Shown here piece after piece: positions 37,753 to 50,380 of a stretch of 64,000 nt of DNA (its first letter is position 1; each line of letters opens with the position of its first letter). The notes beneath the pieces were generated by a model that saw only the letters and a list, made by a program, of their open reading frames with translations, was not told the DNA's origin and did not search any database. A program made the position numbers and the translations under genes. Origin of the DNA: Liolophura sinensis (Eukaryota > Mollusca > Polyplacophora > Chitonida > Chitonidae); assembly GCF_032854445.1 (NCBI RefSeq), contig NC_088295.1, positions 9,721,385-9,785,384 on the forward strand. The letters are read 5' to 3'.

Positions 37753-38701
37753 CTTGCATTTGCAGACGAATTTCGCCACATGGGAAACACTTCCGGTTGT
37801 TCTTCTACGCATGCGTGGATTAGTTTGTGACGTCATCTGGGTTTCCCCTTGACATTGAGTTGACGGACGAAGATGAAAGTTATCACATGTGAGATTATTT
37901 GTTAGCTACTTTAAGTGAAAATATAAATGGTTGCCTTTTGCCTTTGAATGTGCATTGCAAGCGAAAGTGATGTTTGACAACAGCTTTAGTTGGTTGATGA
38001 ACTACAAATACAATTACAGTGCGAATGTAATAAATGGAAGCCTAGCTGCCCATTTTTAAAAAAATAACCTGAAGCACTGGCAGCAAAGTAATACCTTATA
38101 CCGGTACTGATTGTTTAATTGTGACATTCGGCTTTGCGTGCCAAAATGGCACGAACTGTTATTCCATGAAAAGATGAAATATATTTCACAGCTGTCATCT
38201 TCCTATTATATCTGTACATTTCTGATATTATAACTTGATATGGATTACTCCAACAAGTCTACCTCCTGATTTGATATTCTCACACTTATCGGTTGGCATT
38301 TGCGACATGGTCAGTGTTAGATATTGAATAAGGAGAGAGAGATCATTAAGCTAGCTGAATTAGATATCAGTTTTTGTCTGAAATAAATTGTTTATTATTA
38401 TTATTACTATAAAAGTCCTGTGAGATATAGAAATGGTGGTTCGATTGAAGTGGGGCATATTAACACAGATTATATATTGTATAACCCCTCTTGTTTTTAT
38501 TTCAGATGTCCAGTGTGAAGGTATGATAAAAAAAATATATTTCATTGATCAGTAACTGATGGTCAGATCTGAAAGAAGAATATGTTTTCTAATTACAGAA
38601 ATTTGTGAAATTTCAATGATGCTGCATGACAACAACTCACAGGTTCAGCTAAGCAGTCAGATTTGTTCCATGATCAGATATTTTCCAGCTCACAGGGGTT
38701 G
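37753..38701. promoter_or_regulatory. Head-to-head promoter region and OXLD1 5' leader
   Basis: CCDC137 starts leftward at 37752 and OXLD1 runs rightward, so this interval must hold both promoters. The first 120 bases contain CpG-bearing stretches and CCAAT-free, TATA-free sequence near 37780-37870, as expected of a housekeeping bidirectional promoter. Possible OXLD1 leader splice sites are a GTGAGA donor near 37888, a 15-nt AG...GT-bounded segment 38506-38520, and acceptors at 38598 and 38688. None is proven. An ATG at 37873 could be a short first exon, but I could not join it to the main exon in frame. Confidence 0.55.
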
Positions 38702-39079
38702 ATGGCTATGTGTTGCAGGAGATTACCATTGTGCTTACTGAAGAGACTTTCAGGGCAAAGTGATGTTAAAGCTTGCCTGTGCACAAACTCAGATAATTGT
38801 GTGACAGACCAGAGTGTGGAAAACTCGCCATCATTTAAAGCCATAGCTCCAGATCACCCTCCCAAAATGGCCTCTGAGAGGATAGTTCCTGGCAAAGGTC
38901 CCCCACCTGAGGAACCAGTCAACTGCTGTATGAGCGGTTGTGCTAACTGTGTCTGGATACAGTATGCTGAAGACTTGACTGAGTACTACAAAGACGGTGG
39001 ACAGACAGCTTTGAAAGAGCTGGATAAAATAGAAAATATAGGACTCAAAGCATTTATAAAACTTGAGCTGGGGCTTTGA
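38702..39079 (+). CDS. OXLD1: OXLD1 homologue (oxidoreductase-like domain protein), 125 aa
   Basis: A single open exon from ATG 38702 to TGA 39077-39079. The N-terminus MAMCCRRLPLCLLKRLSG is basic and hydrophobic with no acidic residue, consistent with a mitochondrial targeting peptide. The C-terminal half has the family signature PPPEEPVNCCMSGCANCVW, followed by YAEDLTEYYKDGGQTALKEL and LKAFIKLEL. Vertebrate OXLD1 has NCCMSGCPNCVWVEYAD and ends in a similar LKAF helix; human OXLD1 is 147 aa. The Cys cluster (CC...C..C) is the presumed metal or redox site. The reading frame is also open upstream without an ATG to 38663, so an upstream exon could add residues through the acceptor at 38687-38688. 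Its neighbour, divergent, is CCDC137. Confidence 0.92.
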   Translation: MAMCCRRLPLCLLKRLSGQSDVKACLCTNSDNCVTDQSVENSPSFKAIAPDHPPKMASERIVPGKGPPPEEPVNCCMSGCANCVWIQYAEDLTEYYKDGGQTALKELDKIENIGLKAFIKLELGL

Positions 39080-41119
39080 TGGAAGTTTGATGTAACTTTT
39101 GTACAACTGGCAAATACTGTTGTGGGAAATTAGTGTTTCTTGCACCTTCAGACAATCGTGGATTTCCAAGTAAGAAAAGTTTTGTGTGATTTTAATCATT
39201 GAAATTAGCCCCAGTGAATACTCAGGGAGGGGCTGTGTGGATAAACTGTGAGTTTATCATGTTTGATATTAAGAAGCTGTCTGATAGCAGTTACAGGTAT
39301 ATATGTTCTGTTTTGTTTACAAGGTAAACTTAGCAGACGGTTGGAAAGGGTATTGTCAAACTTCAGTAGGGAATTTTGCTCATAAATAATGCAACCATTT
39401 GAATTGTAAATCAGGACACGTATATTATAGAAAAATATATGCACAGGTTTGGTGAATGTTGCTTCCAGGTGTGTAAGATGAAATGGTGATGGGAAATGGT
39501 TTTATGTACTTGCTGTATACTCTATGTAGAGGTAGATATAATAACATTAAATTTTATACAATAAGCAAAAAATTTGAGTTTCTTCATGTTCATTTTGTGG
39601 CATGCAATCAATTTTTAATCATTAGGTGGAGAAGCAAGGAATGTGTTGTTGTTTCGGCGTACCTTTTTTCCTTTCTTTTTGATGATCTTTTATTGACCTT
39701 GCAACCCTGAGTAACTGGGGTTACGACCCCTGAAAGCATTGATCTGGGTGCATCTGGATGCAACTTGGAGCATCCGATTAGGAGCTGGTTTTAGTGGATC
39801 TCAGCAGTTACAGACTGTGTCTAGATCTGTTGATCATTACATGATTGCAGCCAAATGATTAGGTTACATGCCAGACATCGCTGGCTGGGTCACTGTTCAC
39901 AGATGCCACAAGTTGTAGTCAACTTACATGTAACAAGATTCTATCTGAAAAGACACTAGGAGATGCAGATCACAAGAATTTGTCACTGAAATGAAGGATC
40001 AGATGAAAGACAGTTAAACAGTTTAGCAAATCCATAGGTTTTCTTGAAATAGTTCACTTCAAGGCCCACACAGTGAATGCATTCACAGATCTACTTGTAT
40101 AAGCATTTATATTATATGAAGTGGTAAAACCCTGATATGACATCGCTGGTCCAAAAAGCGTCAGAAAAGGTCACCATAAATTTCCAAAGTAGAAGTTCAA
40201 ATTCCTTTTTCGTGGGCTGAAAAAATTCCCAAAAAATTAATCCAACTGTTTATGTGGACAATTTTTATTGGGCTTTCATCTGAAGTATATCTCACATTAG
40301 TATTTTCCTTGCCTTTAATCTTTTGGACACTGTTGACAACTTTTTGAGAATTTATGACAACAATGCAACATACATGACAACATATAGGGAAGACATATGC
40401 TACCACAGACTAGAAAAAGAATAAAAAAAGGTGAAATATTATGCAATGAAAAGCTCATGGAAACTGATGGCATTTTTTATTCATTTGTTAGGGAGATAGA
40501 ATTAAATTTCAGGGGTCCGCCAATGGGCAAAAAAACTGAAGGCAGCCTCAGAAGCGTTTGTGTGAATATATTTTAAATTAAGGGAGATAGTATTAAAGTT
40601 CAGAGGTCGGCCAGCCGGCCCATAGACTGATGTCTGCTGAGAAAGGAGGAAGGACTTGAATGACTGTAGACGCAGAGAACCTTGTACGCTTGACTCTCAT
40701 CTGATTCAGGAAATTTCCTTCCGATGAATTTTACATGTTTATCACTATGAGGAGTTTGAGAACACGTGGTATAGAAAAACATCCGGTGGCACATGTGCAA
40801 AGTACATTTCCGGAAACAGTCCCGTTGTCATATCAACTACATATTCCTACACATATCAACTGTAACGCACAAATTTTGTTTATATGGGAATAATATTTGT
40901 ACAGCGCCATCCACTGTTTGAAACTGATGATATAATTTGCGATTACGTTAGAGAAAAAGAACATAAAAGTGTATTTGTGCCGCACAAAGGTGGAACTATG
41001 TTCAACGTAGGGTTGGCATAGTCAGCAGTTATTCGGCGAGGACTAACCCGAGGATGTTAGAAGGTGTCAGAAGGGTGATGTGACAAACTGATGACTTTAG
41101 TTATTCGAACTTAAACACA
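39080..41119 (+). other. OXLD1 3' flank and IQCK upstream region
   Basis: No gene recognised. Two imperfect copies of a block starting GGGAGATAG(A/T)ATTAAA(T/G)TTCAG lie at about 40493 and 40582. The IQCK promoter should be in 40800-41119. Confidence 0.4.
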
Positions 41120-44100
41120 ATGTCTGTTATAAGTCATGTACAAGAACCCAATCTGTGGGATTTGATCTGTAAAGGTAAGGTTTACTAAATGTAAAATTGG
41201 ACTCATTAAATTGAGTAAGACAATATCAGAATGACTGCATCAAGCACTAGAAGTGGTTATACCAGTACTCAAAATCTGATGCAGTAAACTGTTGAAGTAT
41301 TTTCGTTCCTGCGCTATTATCAACACGACACAAAAATTACTAACTGTAACATTTTCATTTGTTCTCTATTACAAAAACACCCAGTTTGCGTTAATCGACT
41401 AGTATATTATGTGACTAATTCACATTCAGTCTTGTTCTCTTTTTTTCATAAATATCCAAAATCAGGATCAAACCAATAAATTTATTTATAGTTACCATAG
41501 TTTTTTGTGTTCCTCCGATTTCTCTGATCACTTCACCAGTTAATATTCCTCCATGTGTTTGTTCCCAGATTTTGCATCCCGCAAGCCCCCATTTCAAGAT
41601 GATGATGCTATGTCAGTGCACACAGAATATTCTGACTTTGACCCAGGCAAACATAATCCTGTGTTTTATGGGAACATGCACCAAAAAGTTGAGGTAGACT
41701 CAGAGCCTTTTGAAGAGGTAGACATTTCCATGGGGCATACATCATGTGCTGGCTATGCCTTTGTTGAGAAACCACCCAAGTCGCCTTCACCACCTCCTCC
41801 TCCTGCACCCAACAAAGACACCTGTAAGAAACTGATTATTGAAACACCTCTGATTATCCTTTTTTCATGCTGCTTTTTTGATTATACTTTCTAACCATAT
41901 TTCCATGCCATGTGTTTGAAAGAAAAAAAAAATAAAACAAATATAAACATGTTTGTTTTGTTGTTTGTTCATGCAAGTTCCTCATTAATAGGTCTATAGA
42001 ATTGCATTTCCTTTATTGAAGATTTGTATTTATCATTTTTAGGCACACACAGGGAGTATTTGGAACACTATATATTTCCTATATTATTACCTGGTTTAGA
42101 AGAAATGCTAAAACAAGCAAAGTTGGAAAAATGCTTTGAGGTAAGTCTCTTTTAGCTTGTTGAAGGATGTAGGTCTTTTACAAGAGAAAGGGTATGATGA
42201 AGTACTCTAGAATGAAGACTGGTTTAAAGGAACATGAAGAAAGATATGCCAAAAGATGAGAAAAAAAATAATTTTGAGGCAAATTTTATATTTCTTTTAT
42301 TCCTCCTCTCATATGCATCCCCTCTTTTATGCATGTTTTCCGTCAGTTGTCAGAAATACACAGAAGTGATGTCATTGTTGAACATACCTGGACTAGTTTA
42401 GCACACCCAATTAAGGCTCACCACCATCTCCACTCCCCCCTCCCCCCCCCCCCTCAACCCTCAAACAAAGTTGTATAGATAACATGTCTCTGAGCATTAA
42501 GTTATTTATGAGTTTCTTTTTATTTCTTGCTTTACTTAGAGGAAGAGAACAAAGTTTAATGCGCTGGATTTCTTAACAGAATATCTGTGGGGGTGAGTTA
42601 CATTAGTTAATATGAATAGCATTGATTGTATATTCAGTGCTTATCACAGACCGTACTTTAAGTAGAAGTGCTATATGTTAATAACGGTAAGGACAGTCAA
42701 CTGAAGATAGTTTACATTTCAGTCTGTCATTAAGTGATTGTGAGTCACAGTGAGTAACTGTATATAGAAGGCTTACACATGCTCTACATCTTCAAAAAGC
42801 TGCCGTAATATTAGAATGCAAAGTGAATTTAATGAATCAAGATGTGATTCACAATTCAAGTTTCATGATTTATCAAGAGTAATATTTTGACATTACAGAT
42901 GGAATCCATTATATAAAGACAGAGATGGGATACCCCTTTTAGAGATACCCTTTGTAAAGACATGGCTCAAGGACCAGTAAGTATTTAGAAACATGGCCTA
43001 AGGTTGACGTTGTTGACTGGGTTACCTCCATTTATAGTCTAGACGACAGGAGATGTTTAGTGAACTTCAAATGTCAGACATAGGCATTCTTTTGCAGTTT
43101 TGCAGGTAACCATATAACTTCAGTTCTGCTGTACAGATCAAGGGGAATTACAAATAGTTAATAATACATTAATGATAGAAAGGAAGTTCGTACTTAGTTT
43201 ACTATACTTATAGTTGGCTTTTTGAAGTTGTGATATTGCTTCCACAAGCGAACGTTGCATAATGGGAATCTTTGTGCTACCTCATGTGCTTGTTATCTCG
43301 TCTGGCAGACAGTTTAGACCAGTGATGGATTTCCCCTTCTAATTCTTTTAGTTGAGATTTTTTGGAAAACACAGGCCAAAGGCATTTATTTAGGAGTCAA
43401 AGCAACTCTTTTTGTATTTAGCTGAACCAACTCAAAAATTCTTAATTTCTTTTGGTAGCTTGTCCCTTTAAAGGAAAAAGTGTGTCCAGCTGTGTTTATC
43501 CTTAGTTTATTCAGCAAAGGTTTCAGTTTATTTTGGGCTCTAGTTGAGGGTTTTGATCATGGAGTTCCCATCTATTTAATCACATCTCACGGTAATGAAA
43601 AGGTGACAGGTGAGTTTGAACTTTTTTATTTGGTTCATATACCAGAGTTTGGGTTTAATATTAGAGTTGATCCTAAGGAACAGTGAAGCGGAGGTCATGT
43701 GGTACACAAATTTAAATCAAGGTTTGAGCTGGCAGAATTGGAATAAGAAACAAAATCTGGTGTTAAAAATTTGGCTGTTTTCTGAGTATAGCGTGTTCAG
43801 AATAATATGTTTCTTTCATTTTTCTTTTTAGTGAATTGTTTAACATGTACTTAAATATTTATATTTGTAACATCAGGTCTTTGATGTGTTACCCTTTGTG
43901 TTATTGTAGTCCTCGTCCTCCATTGCCTTTGTCACTTATCTGGACGGAAGAGGAGGCAGCTCTTGTCATCCAGTCCTTTTGGAGAGGCTATCAGGTGAGT
44001 CTAATTCAGAATTGTCTCCCTTGATTTCTCTGGCTCTTCCATGACACTTTGCAAGTGCATCAGGTTACCCATAATAACAAGATAAGCATCACCATGGCAA

Positions 44101-44822
44101 TCTGTTTTGGACCCTTAGGTGTCTCTGTCTTAGGTGCAGTAATATTCCACTTTGAGCAAGATGCTGTTTTATCATAGTCTCTTATCAAAGTCATGGTTTT
44201 ATTTACTGTGATGCAGGTACATATTTCAGGAGCATTTTTAAAGTTTTCTTTACACAAAGATCTAATTTAAATTCTTCAGTTGTAGTATCATGGCCTATTC
44301 TCGCAATGGAATTTTAATTGATGTACCATTCTGTTCTTGTTTTTCAATGTAGTGCAGAATATGGACCATTTCTTGCAAGCTGCAGAAGTTACTTTTGTCT
44401 TACAACAATTTAACTGATTTTTTCATCTAGTCGGATGTAATAAGGTCACATCTTTAGCTGACATCCATTTCCTGGAGACCACTCTCCAGGCTTTATCATT
44501 GTATAGTAGTCATTGTCCTTATGGTTTGCTTCAGGTTCGTAAAACTCCAGAAATTCAAGAGTTAAGAATTTGGCAGAGAGAGTGGCGAGAAGAGAATGCA
44601 AATGTCACCATCAAGGTTAGCGATTTCTGGGCTAAGCAGATGCCTGAAGGGGAGGGGTTCTCGCCCTGTCAATCTGATCAGGTTATTCCAGATAGCAGTG
44701 CAACAAGTAGCCAGGTACAGGATAAGCCCGACACTGTGAACTCTTCAGATCCAGACACAAGCCACGTACAGTTGGAGGTAGATTCAAGTCAAGTTAGTCA
44801 GCACGCAACAGATGCTGATTAA
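41120..44822 (+). CDS. IQCK: IQCK homologue (IQ motif-containing protein K), complete, 303 aa
   Basis: Seven exons with continuous phase: 41120-41174, 41569-41823, 42043-42140, 42540-42592, 42899-42976, 43910-43994, 44535-44822 (stop TAA 44820-44822). The protein begins MSVISHVQEPNLWDLICK; human IQCK has NLWEQICK at the same place. Residues about 85-100 are proline-rich (SPSPPPPPAPNK). Residues about 104-165 (REYLEHYIFPILLPGLEE, then FNALDFLTEYLWGWNPLY) resemble the Dpy-30/RIIa docking fold, which is my inference. The IQ motif IQSFWRGYQVR spans the exon 6/7 junction near residue 205 and is canonical for calmodulin binding. PEIQELRIWQREWRE and FWAKQ match human. The last 45 residues are a Ser/Asp-rich tail I do not see in human IQCK (287 aa). 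Confidence 0.95.
42433..42465 (+). repeat. Polypyrimidine/poly-C tract in IQCK intron 3
   Basis: A run of C with one T break (CTCCCCCCTCC followed by about 13 C). The other strand is G-rich and could form a quadruplex. Confidence 0.7.
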
Positions 44823-45020
44823 AACACTGTAAAAACACCTGAGGTGATGCTTACCACATTATAGAAACATGTATTGAAACTGGTTTTGGAGGCACAGAAT
44901 TACATGTACTGCAAGTTGAACTGTGGTCATGATTACTGTTTTCAAACCCCACCAAAACAAGACATTGCTTCATTAGAAATTCTGCTATGTTGAAATAGCC
45001 TCTGTGATGTAAATAGCACC

Positions 45021-45026
45021 AATAAA
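45021..45026 (+). terminator. Likely IQCK poly(A) signal
   Basis: AATAAA, about 200 nt after the IQCK stop. Confidence 0.5.
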
Positions 45027-48000
45027 CTTTTTACGTGTAAAAATTGAGATATTCAGACTTGTGTATGTAAAATGGTAACATTATCAGTTCTCAGTTTTGG
45101 AACTGATTAAGGTTGGTAGTCTGTATTATCTGATGCTTGTGGTTTGCCAAATACTTGCCTGGGACAGTGGTCTGTGGAGATACCTAATAAGGACTACATG
45201 ACAAAACACATAATGGTTTCATCACCTTGTTTGAGGAAATATCTCTTTAGATTACAGTAGTGAAATGAACAATTAAATGAACCTTTTAATATGAATAACC
45301 CAGTCTATGCACCTCATATTTTTTTTTTTTTTTTTTTTTTGATGACCTGGGTATTGTGATATGCAAGTATCGAGATTTGACGTTACAAAACACAAAGTAA
45401 CATCCCATTTTGACATGACGTCACTGTACCGCATGGTAGGATCAACCTGCCAATTGTAACATTGGGCGGTATATATATATATATAGAATATAGAAAAACA
45501 AAAGTAATTTAACAATATCAGATCACTCTTTTGAATTATATTCTTGGGTGAGTTTTATCTTTACTCAAATACTGTAATTCTTCTATTTTTTTGTTAGAAT
45601 AGATTTGTATATGTTGTAGGACAAACCACGAGAGAAATGGGAAACTGTATTCCTGTTCAAATTATATGTGTATTGGCAAGAAAGAGAATACCAGCCGGGT
45701 AAATTCTAATGCCTCTTTGCATGCAGTTGGACAGTGCTTTTTATTTTGTTCATATCAAAAATGTTCCCTTGTAGGCCTTTTGCAGCTAGTATGAACATTT
45801 ACAATGCTGGACTCCTGTAACACCAGTTCACCTCACCCAGGCAGAGTATATTGACGCCAAGCCCACGAGTACTTAACATATCCTTTTGTTGCAAGTGCAT
45901 AATAATCCTAAATCTAACTATTACGGAATTGATCAATCGAGCAGGATTGAACAGCTGTAATGAACACAAAAAGATTAGGTGTTAAAACGATATGGTTTTT
46001 GGAGTAATGTGGAACTTCCATCATAGAACAGGAACAAATGACTACATGTCAATATTAACTGAAAACAAATATTAAAAACAGACATTTTTCGTGCAAATTT
46101 GTTTTTTTTTTATTGCAAGAATTACTGATCTGTATCACATCTTAAGAGATTTTTGCACCATGTCACTGAGGTGACCTTAAGGAGAAATAAGAATGTGGGT
46201 ATGGTCCTCCACATGTAAAATGGGATAGTACCAACAACTTCTTGTATGCCAATGTCCTTAAACCTGGTTTTCAGAAGACGGGTTAAGTCACTGACCAACT
46301 GTGCTTTGAGCAGAGTACAAAATACAAATTCACAAGAAAAACAAAGCCAAGTTACAAAGTTTGTGATCATGTTAAATATTATTTCTGGTGGAATCCAACA
46401 CCAGGCAATAAAACAGTAAAATATGGCACTGTACTTAAGCCAAACTTAAGCTCCTAACATTAAAAATACACATGAACCTTATCGCATCAACTAGCATCAT
46501 AAAAATTGTTTATATGTATAACAAAACATAATCATGCAAAGCATTTCAGTGATGATATATTTGATAAACAAAACAGCTCTCCTGCCAAACTCAGTTTGGA
46601 CTGACACTTAAAACATCTGATATATGAACATACATGTTAATAAACAATAAACTTCTTCCTAAAAAAACCAAAAGTCAAAATACTTTTGTACTCGAATATA
46701 GACATTGTATACTGTGACGGGCACACAACTCTTGGTTATGCCCATACAACATAATGCTCTCATAAAGCAGAATAACCTTATCCTACAATGTCTCTACATA
46801 GAAAGTCGAAATAAAAATCATTGGCTGCTTTAGGCCTATTGCATGTCAGTCATTTATCAACATATTTATAACAGGCACTGTGTTTGTTGATGCCTTACAT
46901 AAGATTATTCCTGGCTGTTTCTCATACTGCATAGTGTTTCGTCTCGTGGCATTTGGCATTTGGACGGAGTACATGTTCATATCAAACAGAACCTACAACC
47001 TTTTCCTTGCATACTTGGACTGGTGTCACAAACACAAGTTCTCGTGAACAAATAAAAGCAATATTAAGGAGAGTAATCTCCCCTTGAATGAACCGACATG
47101 CAACAGGCCTCCTCTTACAACCTGTGTACAGTGTGTAGCATCATGCAAATCTTTGTCAGCTGTTGGAGCTCTCTAGGTACCCTGCACTTGCTGGGCAATT
47201 TCTTTTAACAAATTTGTGGTTAACTCAATATCTCTAAACAGAATAAGAATACGGAAATTTAAATTCAAGAAAATGAATGCAATGGTACAAAACAAGGGTT
47301 GCTTCAACTGAAACAACTGCCATAGAGGCATAAAAGATTAATTTGAATTTAAACTGAGCTCAACTTGCTTCAGTCTAACAAAAATTCACTAACAATATAA
47401 AAAAAAGTATCGAAATGAAAATGAGGGTATTGACACACATTGATAAAAACCGGTAAGACAAGATCACAGTTATAACAAGTAACGCGAGGCAAGGTAGAAC
47501 TATGTTTTCAACTATCAAAGTACTTCCAAAACCGGAGATCCCTTCAAACTGTAAGTCTGAAACAACAACGCTATTCCTGTAACAAACAACTGCTCTAAAG
47601 TGTACACTAACATACCATAAACTTTTTCACAATGCTGTAACCTGCAGCTAACAACTTCCACAGGCCTCTAGCCCACTACACTAGAAAGTTCACTTGCTAC
47701 CTAATAGACCTACAACTAGGCTACTCAGATCCTTTATTTCCTTCGCATAGATTACCTTTTGTCCAATAAAACACACAGAAAATAACAGTACGCCAAACAG
47801 GCTGTTTCTCAAAAAGTTGACATCAATACAAGAAAACAGAAACACAAGAAAGGTCGATTTATAAAATACATATAGAATATGTATAAAACAGTAAGGTTTT
47901 CCTAAGAGGCAAAGAGAGAGCACTCAGTATCATTTAGTATGATTCTGACACACCTTTAGTGTATGGTTGTTACCTTATAAAGAAAAGTATCAAAAAGTCA

Positions 48001-50186
48001 AGATTGTTATATTACATTCATATCAAAGTATGAAGTGTTTCAGAAACACAGTATTTGAGTATAGTGTGCTTAAGTAAAGATGGCACTTTTATGGGTTTAT
48101 TACAAAAGTACATGTTTAGTACTTTTGTTGTTTATTTGTACAAAAGTAAATGTATCATACCTTGATGGGTTTATTACAGAAGTACACAGAATGTTACTTC
48201 TATGAATCTGCTACATAGACAATACTTCTCAATTTTATCAGACGTACATGTGTGGTACTTCTACAAGTACATTTTCTCTACGGGGAGCATCTCTGATATA
48301 AAGAGGCAATGGTACTTTGACAAAGGACCTTTCACCTTTGAATTTTATGTTATCAAATTGTTGTTATGGCAACAGCCATACATTGTTACATGTGGTAGAA
48401 TGTCACAACCCAGCAGACAAGGTGTAACTTTATTTAAAACAGTACCCAGTAAGTTATAAAGACATGAAACATGGTTACAACTTTGAGTCAAGAAATGTGT
48501 ATGTGTTATTACCCTGGTTAAAACAACAGAAGTGTGTGATAGCTGTGTTTAAAACATGGTCAACTGCAAAACCAAACCTTTTTCTCACAAACTATCCCAA
48601 TCTGTAAATTAAAGATATACAAAACCCATACTACACACAAGACGATTTGGCAAACAGAACAGATTCTGACATGACCCAGTCCAGATGTCTTCAATACTGG
48701 TAGCTATAGTAGTTATGCACATGTAACAGTACAAACTGCCCGTGATACTGGTTTCACAATAAGAATTCTGATCTAACGGCAATGAGATCTCTGTGAACAA
48801 GAAGATATTCAACTTGTTTCAAAATGAATTAAGAAGATACACTAGAAGGATAGAAATCTGTATCCTACTTTATCTTTACCCTAAAAACCAGTGAGATTTT
48901 GATACGTAATAACAAAGATGAATGACAATATGCACCAACTCTTCGCGTTATGGTTCCAAGTTTATATCCGCACATGCATATTAAGATGCATCGATGAACT
49001 TCATCACCTTTACGCACATCTATATTCAGATGAAACTGTATACATACATAAGTATCAATAACAATGACACATTACAGGCTGAAGTACTCAGACCTGAGTT
49101 AATTAAAAAAGACATAATTTTCTAGTTATCACATCTGTATTGTGTATAGGCACGCTGTAACCATTTCCTGGTCTGAGAGACCAACCAAAAGAAAAGGGAG
49201 AAGTACATGTATTTAACTACATGTTTAAAAGCACCTTGCAGCTACTGTTACATAATGAGAACGGCAGCTGTTTGAGGCTTATTTTAATACAGCATACATG
49301 TATGTGACATGCACAGCGAAAGACAAAGACTGAATTAATGTGCCTGGCTTAGAAATTCTGCTCCTGGCAGAACACCCATTTGAACAGATGTATACAATCT
49401 CAAAGGCACTCAATGGACAGCACTTTAAATGCAAAACAAAATTAGAATATATCCTTTCATACAGATTTCTTCTTTTACATTTGCTATTACTATAAATAAT
49501 TCTTCTTTACTTTAAAAATTACAAAATCATAACTAGATCTTTCTCTACAACTAAAACTAGATCCACTAGCCCAATATACCTACTGTATTGTTTGAAAACC
49601 AATTTTACCAAATTGATTAATTTAAGAATTTTTAACACTCCTCTCTTTGAAATTATTAGTACTTCACTGCATTTTGCAGAAAACATACAGAGTAACTCTC
49701 CATGATACTAAGAAGCCACATTACTTAACCTTTGATACATCTGAAATACAATTTCACTGAGGAAACATTAGGAGGTGAACTGTCAAGTGGGATTAAGTAT
49801 CACAAGAAGAAATGCTTGCTCGGAAATGGACGGATAAAATGTCAGAACTCGCTGAGTAGAAAGATTTAAACTTTTATAAAAACGTACTTTTATGTTCCAA
49901 TCTCATAAACTACATTTACTGTGCTCTGTCAAGCACAGTACATGCTGTCAGCCATTTTTACAGATAATATCCTATGACAGCAACAGACCCTCAAACTAGT
50001 GTGTAACTACTGGAAATCTAGGGGGGAAAAAAGTTTCTTTTATTCATTTATACTGACATATATATTGACAGTTGCTGTGATATTCTGATATACCACAGTT
50101 ACCAAAAAATTCCAGCCTGAGGTTCTGACCTGACAGCAGTTCGTGTAAAGATTAGCTAATGTCAGCAGCTCCAAGATTTTTGTCAT
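45027..50186. other. Convergent intergenic region and BICC1 3' UTR
   Basis: Lies between the IQCK and BICC1 3' ends. A T tract is at 45319-45342 and a TA run at 45472-45484. TTTATT words (poly(A) signals on the - strand) occur at about 48096, 48166 and 46108, so the BICC1 UTR could be 2-4 kb. No coding sequence recognised. Confidence 0.4.
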
Positions 50187-50380
50187 GTTCATACAGGTGA
50201 GACTGTTACCATCATCCTCTCACACTGGCTAGATCAGGTTGCCAGGTGTGCACGGATTCCTCACCATTGTCCCTGAATGGATAGTTCATACAGGTGAGAC
50301 TGTTACCATCGTCCGCTCAGACTGGCTAGATCAGGCCACCGTGTGCGCAAGGATGCCTCACCGTTTTCCCTGAATGGGTT
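50187..50380 (-). repeat. 97-bp tandem duplication of the BICC1 C-terminal codons into the 3' UTR
   Basis: Bases 50284-50380 contain the real last codons and stop. Bases 50187-50283, just downstream in the transcript, are a second copy starting from the same GTTCATACAGGTGAGACTG. The period is 97 bp. The second copy has several substitutions and lies after the stop, so it is UTR. Its frame would read NYPFRDNGEESV and PDLASVRG before stops. Confidence 0.9.

Noticed and set aside
38663-38701. OXLD1 N-terminal extension MFHDQIFSSSQGL
   Set aside because: The first codon there is TTG, not ATG; the first in-frame ATG is 38702. The extension would need an upstream spliced exon, which I could not establish.
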